A DNA stretch of 19,046 nucleotides from HXMU1420-2 sp040830545 (GTDB lineage: Bacteria > Pseudomonadota > Alphaproteobacteria > Rhodobacterales > Rhodobacteraceae), in contig JBFOMB010000148.1 in the NCBI GenBank assembly GCA_040830545.1, positions 1-19,046 of the forward strand. Direction: 5' to 3'. Position numbers and translations under genes: made by a program. Of the stretch, positions 7,237 to 15,463 are shown one piece after another; the first letter of the stretch is position 1; each line of letters opens with the position of its first letter. The notes under the pieces were generated by a model. It did no database searches, was not told where the DNA came from, and worked only from the letters and a program-made list of their open reading frames with translations.

Positions 7237-8397
7237 TTATCCTTTCCGCGCCTTGCGCTCGTCGAGACCCATGCCACGGCCAATGATCTCTTTCATGATT
7301 TCCGAGGTGCCAGCGTAAATCCGGCTGACCCGTGCGTCCCTGTAGAGGGTCACGATTTCGTATTCGTCCATGAACCCAGCGCCGCCGTGCAGTTGCAGGC
7401 ATTCGTCGACCACGCGGCCCTCGACCTCGGACGTGAACAGCTTGGCCTCTGCAGCGAGTTCGGCAGACAGTTTGCCCTCCAGATGCTCGGCCACACAGTG
7501 ATCGACCATGGTCCACGCCGCGTCGAGTTGGGTGCGCATTTCGGCCATCTTGAAACGCGAGTTCTGGAACAGGCCGATGGGCTGTCCAAACGCCTTGCGT
7601 TCCATGATGAAATCATGCGTGATTTCCAGCGCCCGTTCGCCACGCGCCGTGAACGCGATGGCCCCGCCCAGACGTTCTTCGGCCAGGTTGATCATCATGT
7701 TGCGGAAGCCGTCTGTCGGCCCGCCCAACACATTTTCCTTGGGGATTTTCACGTCGTTGAAGAACAGCTCGGACGTGTCCTGTCCCGGCAGGCCGAGTTT
7801 CTTGAGGTTGCGGCCCCGTTCGAACCCCTCCATGCCGCGATCCACCAGAAACAGGCCGACCCCGTGCGAGGAGTCTTGGGTTTTGGCGGCCACCACGACC
7901 ATATCCGCCAGTTGCCCGTTGGAGATGTAGGTTTTGGACCCGTTCAACAGCCAATGATCGCCCTTGTCCTCGGCCCGGGTGCGCAGGGCGGCGAGGTCGG
8001 AACCGGTGCCCGGTTCGGTCATCGCGATGGCGAGAATGCAGGAGCCGTCGCAGATGGCGGGCAGATAACGTTGCTTTTGCTCTTCGGTCCCTAGCGTGTT
8101 GATGTAAGGCGCGACAATCCGGTTGTGCAGCGAGATGAAGAAGCTGGCATCCACACGCGCCAGTTCTTCCATCATGATCTGGTCATAGCGGTAGTCCTGC
8201 AATCCCAGACCACCGTATTTTTCATCCACGAACATGGCCAGATACCCGGCCTTCCCGGCCTCCAGCCACAATTCGCGGTCAACCATGCCCTGTTCGTGAT
8301 ACCGCGCCACGTTGGGCGCGATATGCTCTGCCGCCCATTTGCGGAAGCTGTCGCGGAAGATGTCGTGTTCTTCCTGGAAGATGCGGCGGCGGATCAT
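7237..8397 (-). CDS. Acyl-CoA dehydrogenase, isovaleryl/long-chain type active site
   Basis: A 386-residue flavoprotein that catalyses the first beta-oxidation step, passing electrons to ETF. It has the FAD-binding AMTEPGTGSDLA signature (125-136), YISNG (157-161), the RKAFGQPIG block and C-terminal LHGGAGFMDEY plus YAGTSEIMKEIIGR. The base at the usual MCAD position is missing (YAGTSEI, not YEGT). Instead Glu241 in LAEERLGGA matches the helix-G glutamate of isovaleryl-CoA and long-chain dehydrogenases. That group often handles branched or long chains, consistent with the racemase in the same operon. The start overlaps the stop of the upstream multifunctional gene by ATGA. Confidence 0.94.
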   Translation of the reverse strand: MIRRRIFQEEHDIFRDSFRKWAAEHIAPNVARYHEQGMVDRELWLEAGKAGYLAMFVDEKYGGLGLQDYRYDQIMMEELARVDASFFISLHNRIVAPYINTLGTEEQKQRYLPAICDGSCILAIAMTEPGTGSDLAALRTRAEDKGDHWLLNGSKTYISNGQLADMVVVAAKTQDSSHGVGLFLVDRGMEGFERGRNLKKLGLPGQDTSELFFNDVKIPKENVLGGPTDGFRNMMINLAEERLGGAIAFTARGERALEITHDFIMERKAFGQPIGLFQNSRFKMAEMRTQLDAAWTMVDHCVAEHLEGKLSAELAAEAKLFTSEVEGRVVDECLQLHGGAGFMDEYEIVTLYRDARVSRIYAGTSEIMKEIIGRGMGLDERKARKG

Positions 8398-10541
8398 GCG
8401 GCTGCCTTCTGGCTATCGCGTAGCAGGTCGTAGGCCTCGGGACGAACGGCAAAACGGTTGCCATACGCCTCGGCCAGTTCCGCCGCGCGGGCCTGGAAGG
8501 CGTCCACGCCGATGCCACGGATATATTGCAGCGCGCCGCCGGTATGGGCCGGGAAGCCGATGGCAAAGATGCCGCCAAGGTTGGCTTCGACCTCGGACCG
8601 CAGGACGCCTTCGTCCAGGCAGCGCAGGGTTTCGACGGCCTGTCGGTAAAGCATGCGTTCCACCGCCTCATCCACCGACACGTTACGGTTGCCCTGCTGG
8701 AACTGGCCCAGACCATCCCAGAGCTTTTTGGACCCGTCAGCCGCATAGTCATAGAAACCGCCGCCATAGTGACGCCCGCCCCGGCCCAGATCGACCATCT
8801 TGAAACCAACCGCCTTGGTGCCTTCCATCGAGGCCGGAAATCCGTTTTCGACGCCCAGACGTTTGTCCAGCGCGATGTGGGTGTCGTGCACCTTGGTCGA
8901 CAGGACCATCGACACCTCGTCATGCACGGCCAGCGGGCCAACGGGCATCCCGGCAATCCACGCCGCACGTTCGATGGCCACTGGGTTCATCCCGTCGATC
9001 AGCAGCAACTGGCCTTCGTCCAGATAGGTGCCAAACACGCGAGAGGTGAAGAACCCGCGCGCATCATTCACGACGATGGGCATGTAGCCGATCTGCTGAA
9101 CATAGTCATAGGCCTTGCGCAGTGTGTCTTCGCTGGTCTTTTCGCCCAAGATGATTTCGACAACTTTCATCTTGTCCACGGGGGAGAAGAAATGGAGGCC
9201 GATGAACCGCTCGGGCTCCGGGCAGCTTTCGGCCAGCAGGGAAATCGGCAAGGTCGAGGTGTTCGAACCATAGATGCCGTCGGTGCCGAGCTGCTTGAAC
9301 GTCTCGGGGATGACCTTTTCCTTCAGCGCGATGTCTTCGAACACGGCTTCGATGATCAGGTCGGTTCCGGCAAAGCTGCTGTCGTTGTTCGTGGGCGTGA
9401 TCTGGGCCAGAAGCGCGTCCTTGGCCGCGTCGTCCATGCGGCCCCGTTTGATCAGCTTGTCAGCCAGACCGGCAGAGTAGGATTTGCCCTTTTCGGCCTT
9501 CTCCATCTCCATATCTTTCAGCGTGGTCGGCAGGCCCTTGGATGCGTGCGCCCAGGAAATGCCGCCGCCCATCATGCCCGCCCCCAGCACGGCAGCGTTT
9601 TTCGCCTGCCAGCGGTCGCCTTGCGGGCGGACCTTGCCGCCTTTGATGGCCTGCATGCCGAAGAAGAAAGTGGTGATCGCGGCCTTGCATTCCGGCGTGG
9701 TGATCAGGGCGCAGATGCCCCGGCTTTCATTGCGCAACGCGCTGTCAAAGCCCATGCGCATGGAGTTTACGGCCACGTCCAGGATTTTCTCGGGCGCGGG
9801 CAGCAGGCCACGGGTCTTGCCGACCAACAGGGCGCTGCCCATCTGGGCGACCTGACGCACGCGGTCGTCGGTGGCGTTACCACCGGGGTAGTTGAACCCC
9901 CTTTTGTCCCAGGGCTGAGTGTGGGTGTCCGGGTTAGCCTTGATCCAGGCCTTGGCCGCCGGGATCAGGTCATCGCGGGTGGCGACCACCGCGTCCACCA
10001 TCCCGACATTCAGCGCATCCTGTGGGCGCACCTGCTTGCCCTCGGTCAGATAAGGCAGCGCCTTTTCCAGCCCCAGTAGCGCGGTCAGGCGGACGACACC
10101 GCCCGCACCGGGCAAGAGGCCCAGACCGACCTCTGGCAAGCCAACGACAGCATGCTTTTCATCGACCACAACGCGGTGGTTGCAGGCGAGGCACAGCTCG
10201 TACCCGCCGCCCAGGGCAGCACCATTGATTGCGGCCACGGCCGGCACGGGCAGTTTTTCAATGGCTCTGAAGGGGGCCTTATTTGCCTCGATAAACTTAA
10301 ATGTCTCTTCATCGGCCTTTTCAGTGGCCAGAATGTCGTGCAGGTCCCCTCCGGCAAAGAAGGTTTTCTTGGCCGAGGCGAAGATGACGCCGGTCAGCCC
10401 ATCTTCGCCCTGAAGGCGGGACAGGATGTCCTCCATCATCGGGATGTAACTGGCGTTCATCGTGTTGGCGGACTGACCGGCCATGTCGATGGTGACGGTC
10501 ACGATGCCGTCGGCATCCTTGTCATAGGTATACTGATCCAT
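8394..10541 (-). CDS. fadJ: Multifunctional fatty-acid oxidation protein: enoyl-CoA hydratase/3-hydroxyacyl-CoA dehydrogenase (FadB/FadJ)
   Basis: A 715-residue two-part enzyme. The N-terminal crotonase domain (about 1-190) has the oxyanion motif FFAGGDL (61-67) and both catalytic glutamates, Glu115 in GGGYELCLA and Glu137 in LPEVGLGLLPGAGG. The Rossmann domain starts near 317 with GAGMMG (320-325), followed by GSNTSTLPIS (425-434), and the catalytic pair His450 in GLHFFSPV and Glu462 in VVEII. C-terminal dehydrogenase domains continue to the end. It hydrates enoyl-CoA and oxidises L-3-hydroxyacyl-CoA. It sits 18 bases downstream of the thiolase, its usual partner subunit, and its stop overlaps the acyl-CoA dehydrogenase start. 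Whether FadB or FadJ is the better name cannot be settled by eye. Confidence 0.96.
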   Translation of the reverse strand: MDQYTYDKDADGIVTVTIDMAGQSANTMNASYIPMMEDILSRLQGEDGLTGVIFASAKKTFFAGGDLHDILATEKADEETFKFIEANKAPFRAIEKLPVPAVAAINGAALGGGYELCLACNHRVVVDEKHAVVGLPEVGLGLLPGAGGVVRLTALLGLEKALPYLTEGKQVRPQDALNVGMVDAVVATRDDLIPAAKAWIKANPDTHTQPWDKRGFNYPGGNATDDRVRQVAQMGSALLVGKTRGLLPAPEKILDVAVNSMRMGFDSALRNESRGICALITTPECKAAITTFFFGMQAIKGGKVRPQGDRWQAKNAAVLGAGMMGGGISWAHASKGLPTTLKDMEMEKAEKGKSYSAGLADKLIKRGRMDDAAKDALLAQITPTNNDSSFAGTDLIIEAVFEDIALKEKVIPETFKQLGTDGIYGSNTSTLPISLLAESCPEPERFIGLHFFSPVDKMKVVEIILGEKTSEDTLRKAYDYVQQIGYMPIVVNDARGFFTSRVFGTYLDEGQLLLIDGMNPVAIERAAWIAGMPVGPLAVHDEVSMVLSTKVHDTHIALDKRLGVENGFPASMEGTKAVGFKMVDLGRGGRHYGGGFYDYAADGSKKLWDGLGQFQQGNRNVSVDEAVERMLYRQAVETLRCLDEGVLRSEVEANLGGIFAIGFPAHTGGALQYIRGIGVDAFQARAAELAEAYGNRFAVRPEAYDLLRDSQKAAA

Positions 10542-10559
10542 GGGTGCAGGCCTTTTTGC

Positions 10560-11768
10560 TCAGACGCGTTCGATGATGGACGCAATGCCCATGCCGCCGC
10601 CCACGCACATGCAGATCAGCGCGCGTTTCTGGTCGCGGCGTTCCAGTTCGTCCAGCATGGTCGAGACCAGACACCCGCCGGTCGCGCCCAGCGGGTGACC
10701 CATGGCAATGGCCCCGCCCACAACGTTCAGCTTTTCATCCGGGACGTTCAGGTCCTTTTGCAGGCGCAGGGCGACCGACGCAAAAGCTTCGTTGATTTCC
10801 ACAAGGTCGATGTCGTCAATGGTCATGCCCGCCTTGGCCAGAGCCTTTTCGGACGCCGGGCCGGGACCGGTCAACATGATCGTCGGGCAGGTCGCCGTCA
10901 GTGCAATGGACACGACACGCCCACGCGGATCCAGACCGATATCCTTGCCGGCCTGTTCATTGCCCAGCATGATCAGCGACGCACCATCCACGATGCCCGA
11001 GCTGTTGCCGGGGGTGTGGACGTGGTTGATCGCCTCTACCTCGGTGTATTTTTTCAGCGCCACGGCGTCGAAGGCCATTTTGCCCATCTGCAGGAAGCTG
11101 GGTTTGAGCGCGCCAAGCGTCTGCATATCCGTGTCGGGTTTGATGAAATCATCCCGCTCCAGCACGGTGACGCCGTTTTCGTCCCGGACCGGCACAACCG
11201 AGCGGTCGAACCAGCCGCTGTCACGCGCATGGGCCGCGCGTTTCTGGCTTTCCATCGCGAAGGCATCCACGTCATCGCGCGAATAGCCTTCGATGGTGGC
11301 GATCAGGTCTGCGCCAATGCCTTGCGGGACAAACCCGGTCTGGATCGCGGTTTCCGGGTCTTCAGCAAAGGGGCCGCCATCCGCGCCCATGGGCACGCGC
11401 GACATCGATTCAAAGCCGCCCGCGCAGACCAGATCCTCCCAGCCTGATGCGACCTTGGCCGCGGCGGTGTTGAACGTATCAAGCCCCGAGGCACAGAACC
11501 GGTTGACCTGCGCGCCTGGCACGGTTTCGTCCCAACCGGCTTTTTGAAGGGCGATCTTGGGCAGGACCGCGCCCTGTTCCATCGTGGGGGCCACACAGCC
11601 CAGCATCACGTCATCCACCCGGCCCGTGTCGAAATCATGCCGGGTCTGCATTTCTTCCAGCAAAGTTGTGACCAGGTTGATCGGCTTCACCTCGTTCAGG
11701 GTGCCGGTTGCCTTGCCCTTGGACCGCGGTGTGCGGATGGCGTCGTAGATATAAGCGGTCTCGCTCAT
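10560..11768 (-). CDS. fadI: Acetyl-CoA C-acyltransferase (3-ketoacyl-CoA thiolase), FadA/FadI
   Basis: A 402-residue thiolase catalysing the last beta-oxidation step. The acyl-accepting cysteine is Cys92 in VNRFCASGLDTFN, followed by GGFESMSRVPMG. The C-terminal blocks are NEAFAS, GGAIAMGHPLGATG with its histidine near 356, and CMCVGGGMG with the second catalytic cysteine near 386. I start it at 11768 (MSETAYIYDAIRTPR) because a strong GGGAGGAG site lies just upstream and thiolases begin this way. An in-frame start 15 codons earlier adds a proline-rich stretch and has no support. It is the first gene of the six-gene operon, so the promoter should lie in 11769-11941. Confidence 0.95.
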   Translation of the reverse strand: MSETAYIYDAIRTPRSKGKATGTLNEVKPINLVTTLLEEMQTRHDFDTGRVDDVMLGCVAPTMEQGAVLPKIALQKAGWDETVPGAQVNRFCASGLDTFNTAAAKVASGWEDLVCAGGFESMSRVPMGADGGPFAEDPETAIQTGFVPQGIGADLIATIEGYSRDDVDAFAMESQKRAAHARDSGWFDRSVVPVRDENGVTVLERDDFIKPDTDMQTLGALKPSFLQMGKMAFDAVALKKYTEVEAINHVHTPGNSSGIVDGASLIMLGNEQAGKDIGLDPRGRVVSIALTATCPTIMLTGPGPASEKALAKAGMTIDDIDLVEINEAFASVALRLQKDLNVPDEKLNVVGGAIAMGHPLGATGGCLVSTMLDELERRDQKRALICMCVGGGMGIASIIERV

Positions 11769-11870
11769 GGGTCTCCTCCCGATGGGTGCACGCGTTGGGG
11801 GAAGTATAGGCACGAGAGTCGCGGGGCCGGAATTGCTAATCAGCGGGCAAGGAGAATAACACTACGTCAT

Positions 11871-11890
11871 TTCCTGACCGCTAGGTCGGA
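11871..11890. promoter_or_regulatory. Imperfect dyad upstream of the beta-oxidation operon, possible operator
   Basis: TTCC-T-GACC, a GCTA loop and GGTC-GGAA form an interrupted inverted repeat about 100 bases upstream of the thiolase start and 50 bases past the idi stop. No T run follows on either strand, so it is a poor intrinsic terminator. Its place in the only gap upstream of the operon makes an operator for a fatty-acid-responsive repressor plausible, but no regulator gene is adjacent. This is a weak call. Confidence 0.3.
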
Positions 11891-11941
11891 AAAGCCGTAG
11901 TCGCGGTGGGATCGTTCAGGCGGCCTTGACTGATCCGAGGC

Positions 11942-12469
11942 TCAGCCGAAAATCTGGTCTGCGTGATCGGTCATGTAAAGCCGCAGCCATGGCGTATAGA
12001 TGTCGGGCCGGGCCGCAATGTCCGCGAGCAGTGCATCATGGGCGATCCAACGGGTGTCCATGACCTCGTCTGGATTGGGGGACAGTGAGATGGGCTGCGC
12101 GACCCGCGCAAGGAACACATCCACCTGTTCGTGTTCGATCAGCCCGCCGCCCACATCCGCACGATAGGTCACCTGCCCGCGCGGCAACAGAGTCAGACCG
12201 GTGATACCCAGTTCTTCGTCCAGCCGCCGGTGAGCGCAGTCCGGCGCGCTTTCACCCCAGTGCGGGTGGGTGCAGCAGGTGTTCGCCCAAAGCCCCGGCG
12301 TGTGATACTTGTCCAGCGCCCGGCGCTGTATCAGCACATCAGCGCCACACAGAACAAATACCGAAACCGCCTGATGCATCAAACCACGCCGATGCGCGTC
12401 CAGCTTTTCAACGGGGGTGAGTGTGCCATCCACCCATGTGGGGATCATGTGTTGCAAGGGGCCGTCCAT
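11942..12469 (-). CDS. idi: Isopentenyl-diphosphate delta-isomerase, type I
   Basis: This 175-residue Nudix-fold enzyme interconverts IPP and DMAPP for isoprenoid, carotenoid or quinone synthesis. The catalytic cysteine is in NTCCTHPH (Cys65/66), preceded by AHRRGLMHQAVSVFV with metal-ligand-type histidines. The Nudix-like GESAPDCAHRRLDEELGI follows, and the catalytic/metal glutamates are Glu112 and Glu114 in IEHEQVDVF, matching E. coli Idi Glu114 and Glu116. Length is normal. The first ATG was kept although its ribosome site is weak; an alternative ATG 7 codons in has no better site. It is monocistronic as far as visible, divergent from the AtuA-family gene. In photosynthetic Rhodobacteraceae idi often accompanies pigment genes, but none are present here. 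Confidence 0.95.
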   Translation of the reverse strand: MDGPLQHMIPTWVDGTLTPVEKLDAHRRGLMHQAVSVFVLCGADVLIQRRALDKYHTPGLWANTCCTHPHWGESAPDCAHRRLDEELGITGLTLLPRGQVTYRADVGGGLIEHEQVDVFLARVAQPISLSPNPDEVMDTRWIAHDALLADIAARPDIYTPWLRLYMTDHADQIFG

Positions 12470-12608
12470 CTATGCCGGGCGCGCTGTCTGTGGGGAAATC
12501 GGCGCAAAAGGTCAAGGAGTTGAGGGCATCTAAGGCGTCGCGGTCACATCCCTGTCGAGTCTCAACGCAGACGGTGGTATCCCTGTGCCAGCAAAGGAGC
12601 CGATTTCA

Positions 12609-13964
12609 ATGGTGCGAGTGCTGGTGCCTTCGGGCGCGTTGGGGCTGAACTATGACGCGGACGCGTTGGCGCGGGGTGTTGCCCTGCGCCCGGACATCAT
12701 CGCGATTGATGGCGGATCGACAGATTCCGGGCCCTCTTACCTGGGGCGGGGCGTTTCTAAATACGCCCGCGCCTCGACCAAGATTGAATGGGCCGGGTTG
12801 ATGGCCGCGCGGGCAGAAGCAGGGTGTCCGTTGATCATCGGGTCGGCCGGGACATGCGGCGCGGACAGTGCCGTGGACTGGCTGCTGGACATCACGCAGG
12901 AAATCGCGGCGGAGCGCGGTGAGGCGATAAAGGTGGCGGTGTTACGGTCGTCTCAGGATCCTGCACAGGTCGCACAAGCGTGGGAGGACGGGCGTGTGTC
13001 AGCGCTGGCAAATGCGCCGGATGTGGATGCCGAGCGGATTGCAGAATGCACCAACATCGTCGCGCTGGCGGGGGTGGAGCAAGTCAACGCGGCCTTGGCG
13101 ACCGGAGCGGACGTCGTGATCTGTGGACGCACGACCGACAGCGCCTTGATCGCCGCAACGCCGATTGCGCAAGGCTTGCCTGCTGGTCCTGCCTGGCATG
13201 GCGGCAAGATCGCGGAGTGCGGGGCCTTGTGCACCACGAACCCGCAATCGGGCGTTGTCGTGGTGGATTTCGATGCGAACGGCTTCACCGTCACGCCCAT
13301 GGCAGAAGGCGCGCAAGCTACACCGCACACCGTGTCGGCCCATATGCTGTATGAAAATGCCGACCCGAACATCCTGTTCGAACCGGGTGGCTACCTGGAC
13401 GTGACCGAGGCGAAGTACTCCGCACAAGGCACGAATGCCGTGCGTGTTACCGGGTCACGCTGGGTGCCGTCCGACCGCTATACGGTGAAGCTGGAAGGTG
13501 CACGGGCGGCGGGGTTTCAAACCGTGACCATGGCGCTGCTCCGGGACCCACGATACGTAGCGAATGCGGGTAAATGGGCGGCGGATATTGAGGCGAAATG
13601 CCGTGCGAAGGCCTGTGAGCGGTTGGGATTGAAACCAGACGACTTCACGCTCGAAATCCGGCTGATCGGGCATTCTGCATCGTTTGGGACTTTGGAACCG
13701 CAAACCGGGCAGCCCATCGAAATCGGGGCGGTGGGCATTGTCACCGCAGCGACCGAGGCATTGGCCAGCGAGATCGGCAAGCTGCTGAACCCCTACCTGC
13801 TGCACCATCCGCTGACCGAGAGTGAAGAACTGCCCACCTTCGCCTTCCTGTTTTCACCGCCGGAAATGCATCGCGGGCAGATTTATGAATTTGCCCTGAA
13901 CCATGTCCTGCATCTGGATGACCCGATGGAGGCATTTCGGCTGGAGGTGCATAACCTTGGCTAA
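12609..13964 (+). CDS. AtuA family protein (acyclic terpene utilisation family, DUF1446)
   Basis: A 451-residue soluble protein recognised as the AtuA/DUF1446 family from its N-terminus (VRVLVPSGALGLNYDADAL), the IDGGSTDSGPSYLG block, IIGSAGTCGADSAVDWL, and later GADVVICGRTTDSALI and ANILFEPGG-like sequence (NPDNILFEPGGYLD type). The family is named after a gene of the Pseudomonas citronellol/geraniol pathway, but its biochemical activity is not established to my knowledge. I placed the start at ATG 12609 because AAAGGAG lies 9 bases upstream; the GTG at 12585 precedes that site and would not use it. The downstream DUF4387 gene overlaps its end by 8 bases. The other acyclic terpene genes (geranyl-CoA carboxylase, AtuC/F) are absent here, so a terpene role should not be assumed. 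Confidence 0.85.
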   Translation: MVRVLVPSGALGLNYDADALARGVALRPDIIAIDGGSTDSGPSYLGRGVSKYARASTKIEWAGLMAARAEAGCPLIIGSAGTCGADSAVDWLLDITQEIAAERGEAIKVAVLRSSQDPAQVAQAWEDGRVSALANAPDVDAERIAECTNIVALAGVEQVNAALATGADVVICGRTTDSALIAATPIAQGLPAGPAWHGGKIAECGALCTTNPQSGVVVVDFDANGFTVTPMAEGAQATPHTVSAHMLYENADPNILFEPGGYLDVTEAKYSAQGTNAVRVTGSRWVPSDRYTVKLEGARAAGFQTVTMALLRDPRYVANAGKWAADIEAKCRAKACERLGLKPDDFTLEIRLIGHSASFGTLEPQTGQPIEIGAVGIVTAATEALASEIGKLLNPYLLHHPLTESEELPTFAFLFSPPEMHRGQIYEFALNHVLHLDDPMEAFRLEVHNLG

Positions 13965-14268
13965 GCTACGTACCCTTGTCCCGAAAATCCGCAGCAAGAA
14001 TGCGGGGCCCTTCTGGCTGACCATCGACATCTTTTGCGAGACGGACGCGGTGTACGAGACGGTTCGTCAGGTGCTGCACACCGCCGCCATTGCCCGCGCC
14101 TTTGAGCAGCCTGAACAGGTGATCAAACGTTTTGATCTGCCTGATTTGCGCGTGATCAAATTCAGCCTGCCCCGACCCGAGGTTCAGGGGTCAATCCGGG
14201 ACAGGGATATGCACGGGGCGTCCTGGGCGGCACTCGTGGGCGAGATCGAGGTTCACACCAACGCTTGA
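13957..14268 (+). CDS. DUF4387 family protein, partner of the AtuA-family protein
   Basis: A small 103-residue protein beginning AKLRTLVPKIRSKNAGPFWLT, which I recognise as the DUF4387 family; it has no signal peptide or membrane segment. The start is TTG at 13957, inside the last codons of the AtuA-family gene, and a strong GGAGG lies 9 bases upstream of it. The 8-base overlap implies translational coupling. Longer in-frame reading from 13903 would be AtuA out-of-frame sequence and is rejected. AtuA and DUF4387 proteins are commonly neighbours, suggesting a two-subunit enzyme or complex; that is an inference. Function unknown. Confidence 0.82.
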   Translation: MAKLRTLVPKIRSKNAGPFWLTIDIFCETDAVYETVRQVLHTAAIARAFEQPEQVIKRFDLPDLRVIKFSLPRPEVQGSIRDRDMHGASWAALVGEIEVHTNA

Positions 14269-14301
14269 AGGGGCGCGGTCGACGTCAAGTGGTTTCCTAT
14301 G

Positions 14302-14949
14302 TCAGCGATCCTGATCGAAGGCCACATGCTCCAGATGGCCGGACTTGATCCAGACCCGTGCGCCTTCTGGGCCGGCCTTCGCCAGGGACGATCCCCCAAC
14401 CGGCAAACGCAGCCAGTCCCATTCGGACAGGGTATCCCCGCCCTCTTCTGCTGAACCAGAGATCACGAAAACCTCCATGCCCTTTGTGGCATCCAGATCG
14501 ACAGTCTGCCCTGCCGCCCAGGTTTCAATCCGCACTTCTTCCCGAGCGTCCGAATAGAGCGCGACCTGTTCTTCACCGGTCGTGTCTATGTACGTCTGAA
14601 ACCGGTCCTCTGTGTCGAACTGATGCAGTTTCACCAGAATAGTCGCCCCGTCCGGTGCCGACGGGGTATGCGAGGTGGTCGGAGGGTTGCGCACATAGGT
14701 GCCTGCCGGAAACGCGCCATGTTCGTCAACAAATGTGCCGTCGAGCACCAGAAACTCCTCGCCACCATCATGGGTATGTGCGGAAAAGGCGCTGCCCGGT
14801 GCATAGCGGACGATGGAGGTGGCGCGCGCCACCTCAGCCCCGATCCGGTCCAGCATCTTGCGGTCAACGCCGGGCATGGGGGACGGAATCCAGTCGGTTT
14901 CAGCGGCATGTACCACCACCCGCTGGGTGAAATCGGCGTTGATCTTCAT
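14302..14949 (-). CDS. Bicupin protein with ChrR-like cupin domains
   Basis: A 215-residue protein with two cupin-like halves. The first has the metal-site pattern SAHTHDGGEEFLVLDG (His58, His60, Glu64) and a later His94 in PPTTSHTPS, as in the ChrR cupin domain. The second half (about 130-205) has a cupin rhythm (MEVFVISGSAEEG then WDWLRLPVG) but few histidines, so it probably lacks a metal. There is no N-terminal zinc-binding anti-sigma region and no sigma-factor gene beside it, so it is not a ChrR anti-sigma factor. It is the last gene of the leftward gentisate unit, 81 bases after the thioesterase. A role as an accessory oxygenase, isomerase or sensor in aromatic breakdown is possible but unproven. 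Confidence 0.8.
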   Translation of the reverse strand: MKINADFTQRVVVHAAETDWIPSPMPGVDRKMLDRIGAEVARATSIVRYAPGSAFSAHTHDGGEEFLVLDGTFVDEHGAFPAGTYVRNPPTTSHTPSAPDGATILVKLHQFDTEDRFQTYIDTTGEEQVALYSDAREEVRIETWAAGQTVDLDATKGMEVFVISGSAEEGGDTLSEWDWLRLPVGGSSLAKAGPEGARVWIKSGHLEHVAFDQDR

Positions 14950-15030
14950 GGGTTACATCCCTTGCTGCGTGTCTTTTTCCAGAGATATGGTGCCAATCGG
15001 CCTGCGCAAATCACGACCGCGTCACATGGC

Positions 15031-15435
15031 TCAGCCAACCAGCCGCGCCTTGACCGGGGCCATGTCGCCGGCACGCAACCGCCCGTCTGACCGGATGAAC
15101 AGTCCACGCAGTTCGAACCCGTCAACCACACAGCGGTCTTCGACATAACCGTTATAGGTCAGCCGCAGGGTTTTGCTGCCCCATTCGGCCAGGGTCATCT
15201 CCAACCGCAGCATGTCGCCGTCCGTCGCCGGTGCAGGATAGCGCGCGCCCGTGTCCATCAGACCCAGGCCCAGCGCGCCGAGTTCCGCGCAGAAATCCTT
15301 GTGACTGCCCACCCGGTCCTTGAGGAAGGTGTGAAAGCAGCGGTCAAACCAGCGGTAGTAATTCGGGTAGAACACGATCCCCGCCGGGTCGCAGTGGCCA
15401 AAGCTGACCGGAATATCGAGTGTGAAATCTGCCAT
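15031..15435 (-). CDS. Acyl-CoA thioesterase, 4-hydroxybenzoyl-CoA thioesterase (hotdog) family
   Basis: A 134-residue hotdog-fold protein. The family signature FGHCDPAGIVFYPNYYRWFD lies at 12-31 with catalytic-type Asp16, as in 4-hydroxybenzoyl-CoA thioesterase. An FHTFL helix follows and a strand block ends near LFIRSDGR. It is encoded between gentisate dioxygenase and the bicupin gene on the same strand. In CoA-dependent aromatic routes such as salicyloyl-CoA 5-hydroxylation, a thioesterase must release free gentisate from gentisyl-CoA; this is the natural candidate. That role is inferred from family and neighbours. The gene is separated from the dioxygenase by three abutting hairpins, so its expression may be uncoupled. 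A GGGGAC sequence precedes the ATG. Confidence 0.9.
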   Translation of the reverse strand: MADFTLDIPVSFGHCDPAGIVFYPNYYRWFDRCFHTFLKDRVGSHKDFCAELGALGLGLMDTGARYPAPATDGDMLRLEMTLAEWGSKTLRLTYNGYVEDRCVVDGFELRGLFIRSDGRLRAGDMAPVKARLVG

Positions 15436-15463
15436 GCGTCCCCTGCCTCACCACCTGCGCCAC

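Noticed and set aside
6775..8094. 439-codon plus-strand frame opposite the hydratase and acyl-CoA dehydrogenase genes
   Set aside because: It spans two real minus-strand genes and their junction, with no family features.
8526..10079. 517-codon plus-strand open frame opposite the FadB/FadJ gene
   Set aside because: It mirrors the multifunctional gene in an antisense frame, has His/Asp/Gly-rich composition typical of such shadows, and has no convincing start site.
10152..11447. 431-codon plus-strand frame opposite thiolase and the FadB/FadJ start
   Set aside because: It crosses an operon junction in antisense and has no domain; it is a composition artefact.
14302..14949. ChrR anti-sigma factor
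   Set aside because: It lacks the N-terminal zinc-binding anti-sigma region and has no adjacent ECF sigma gene; only the cupin part is similar.
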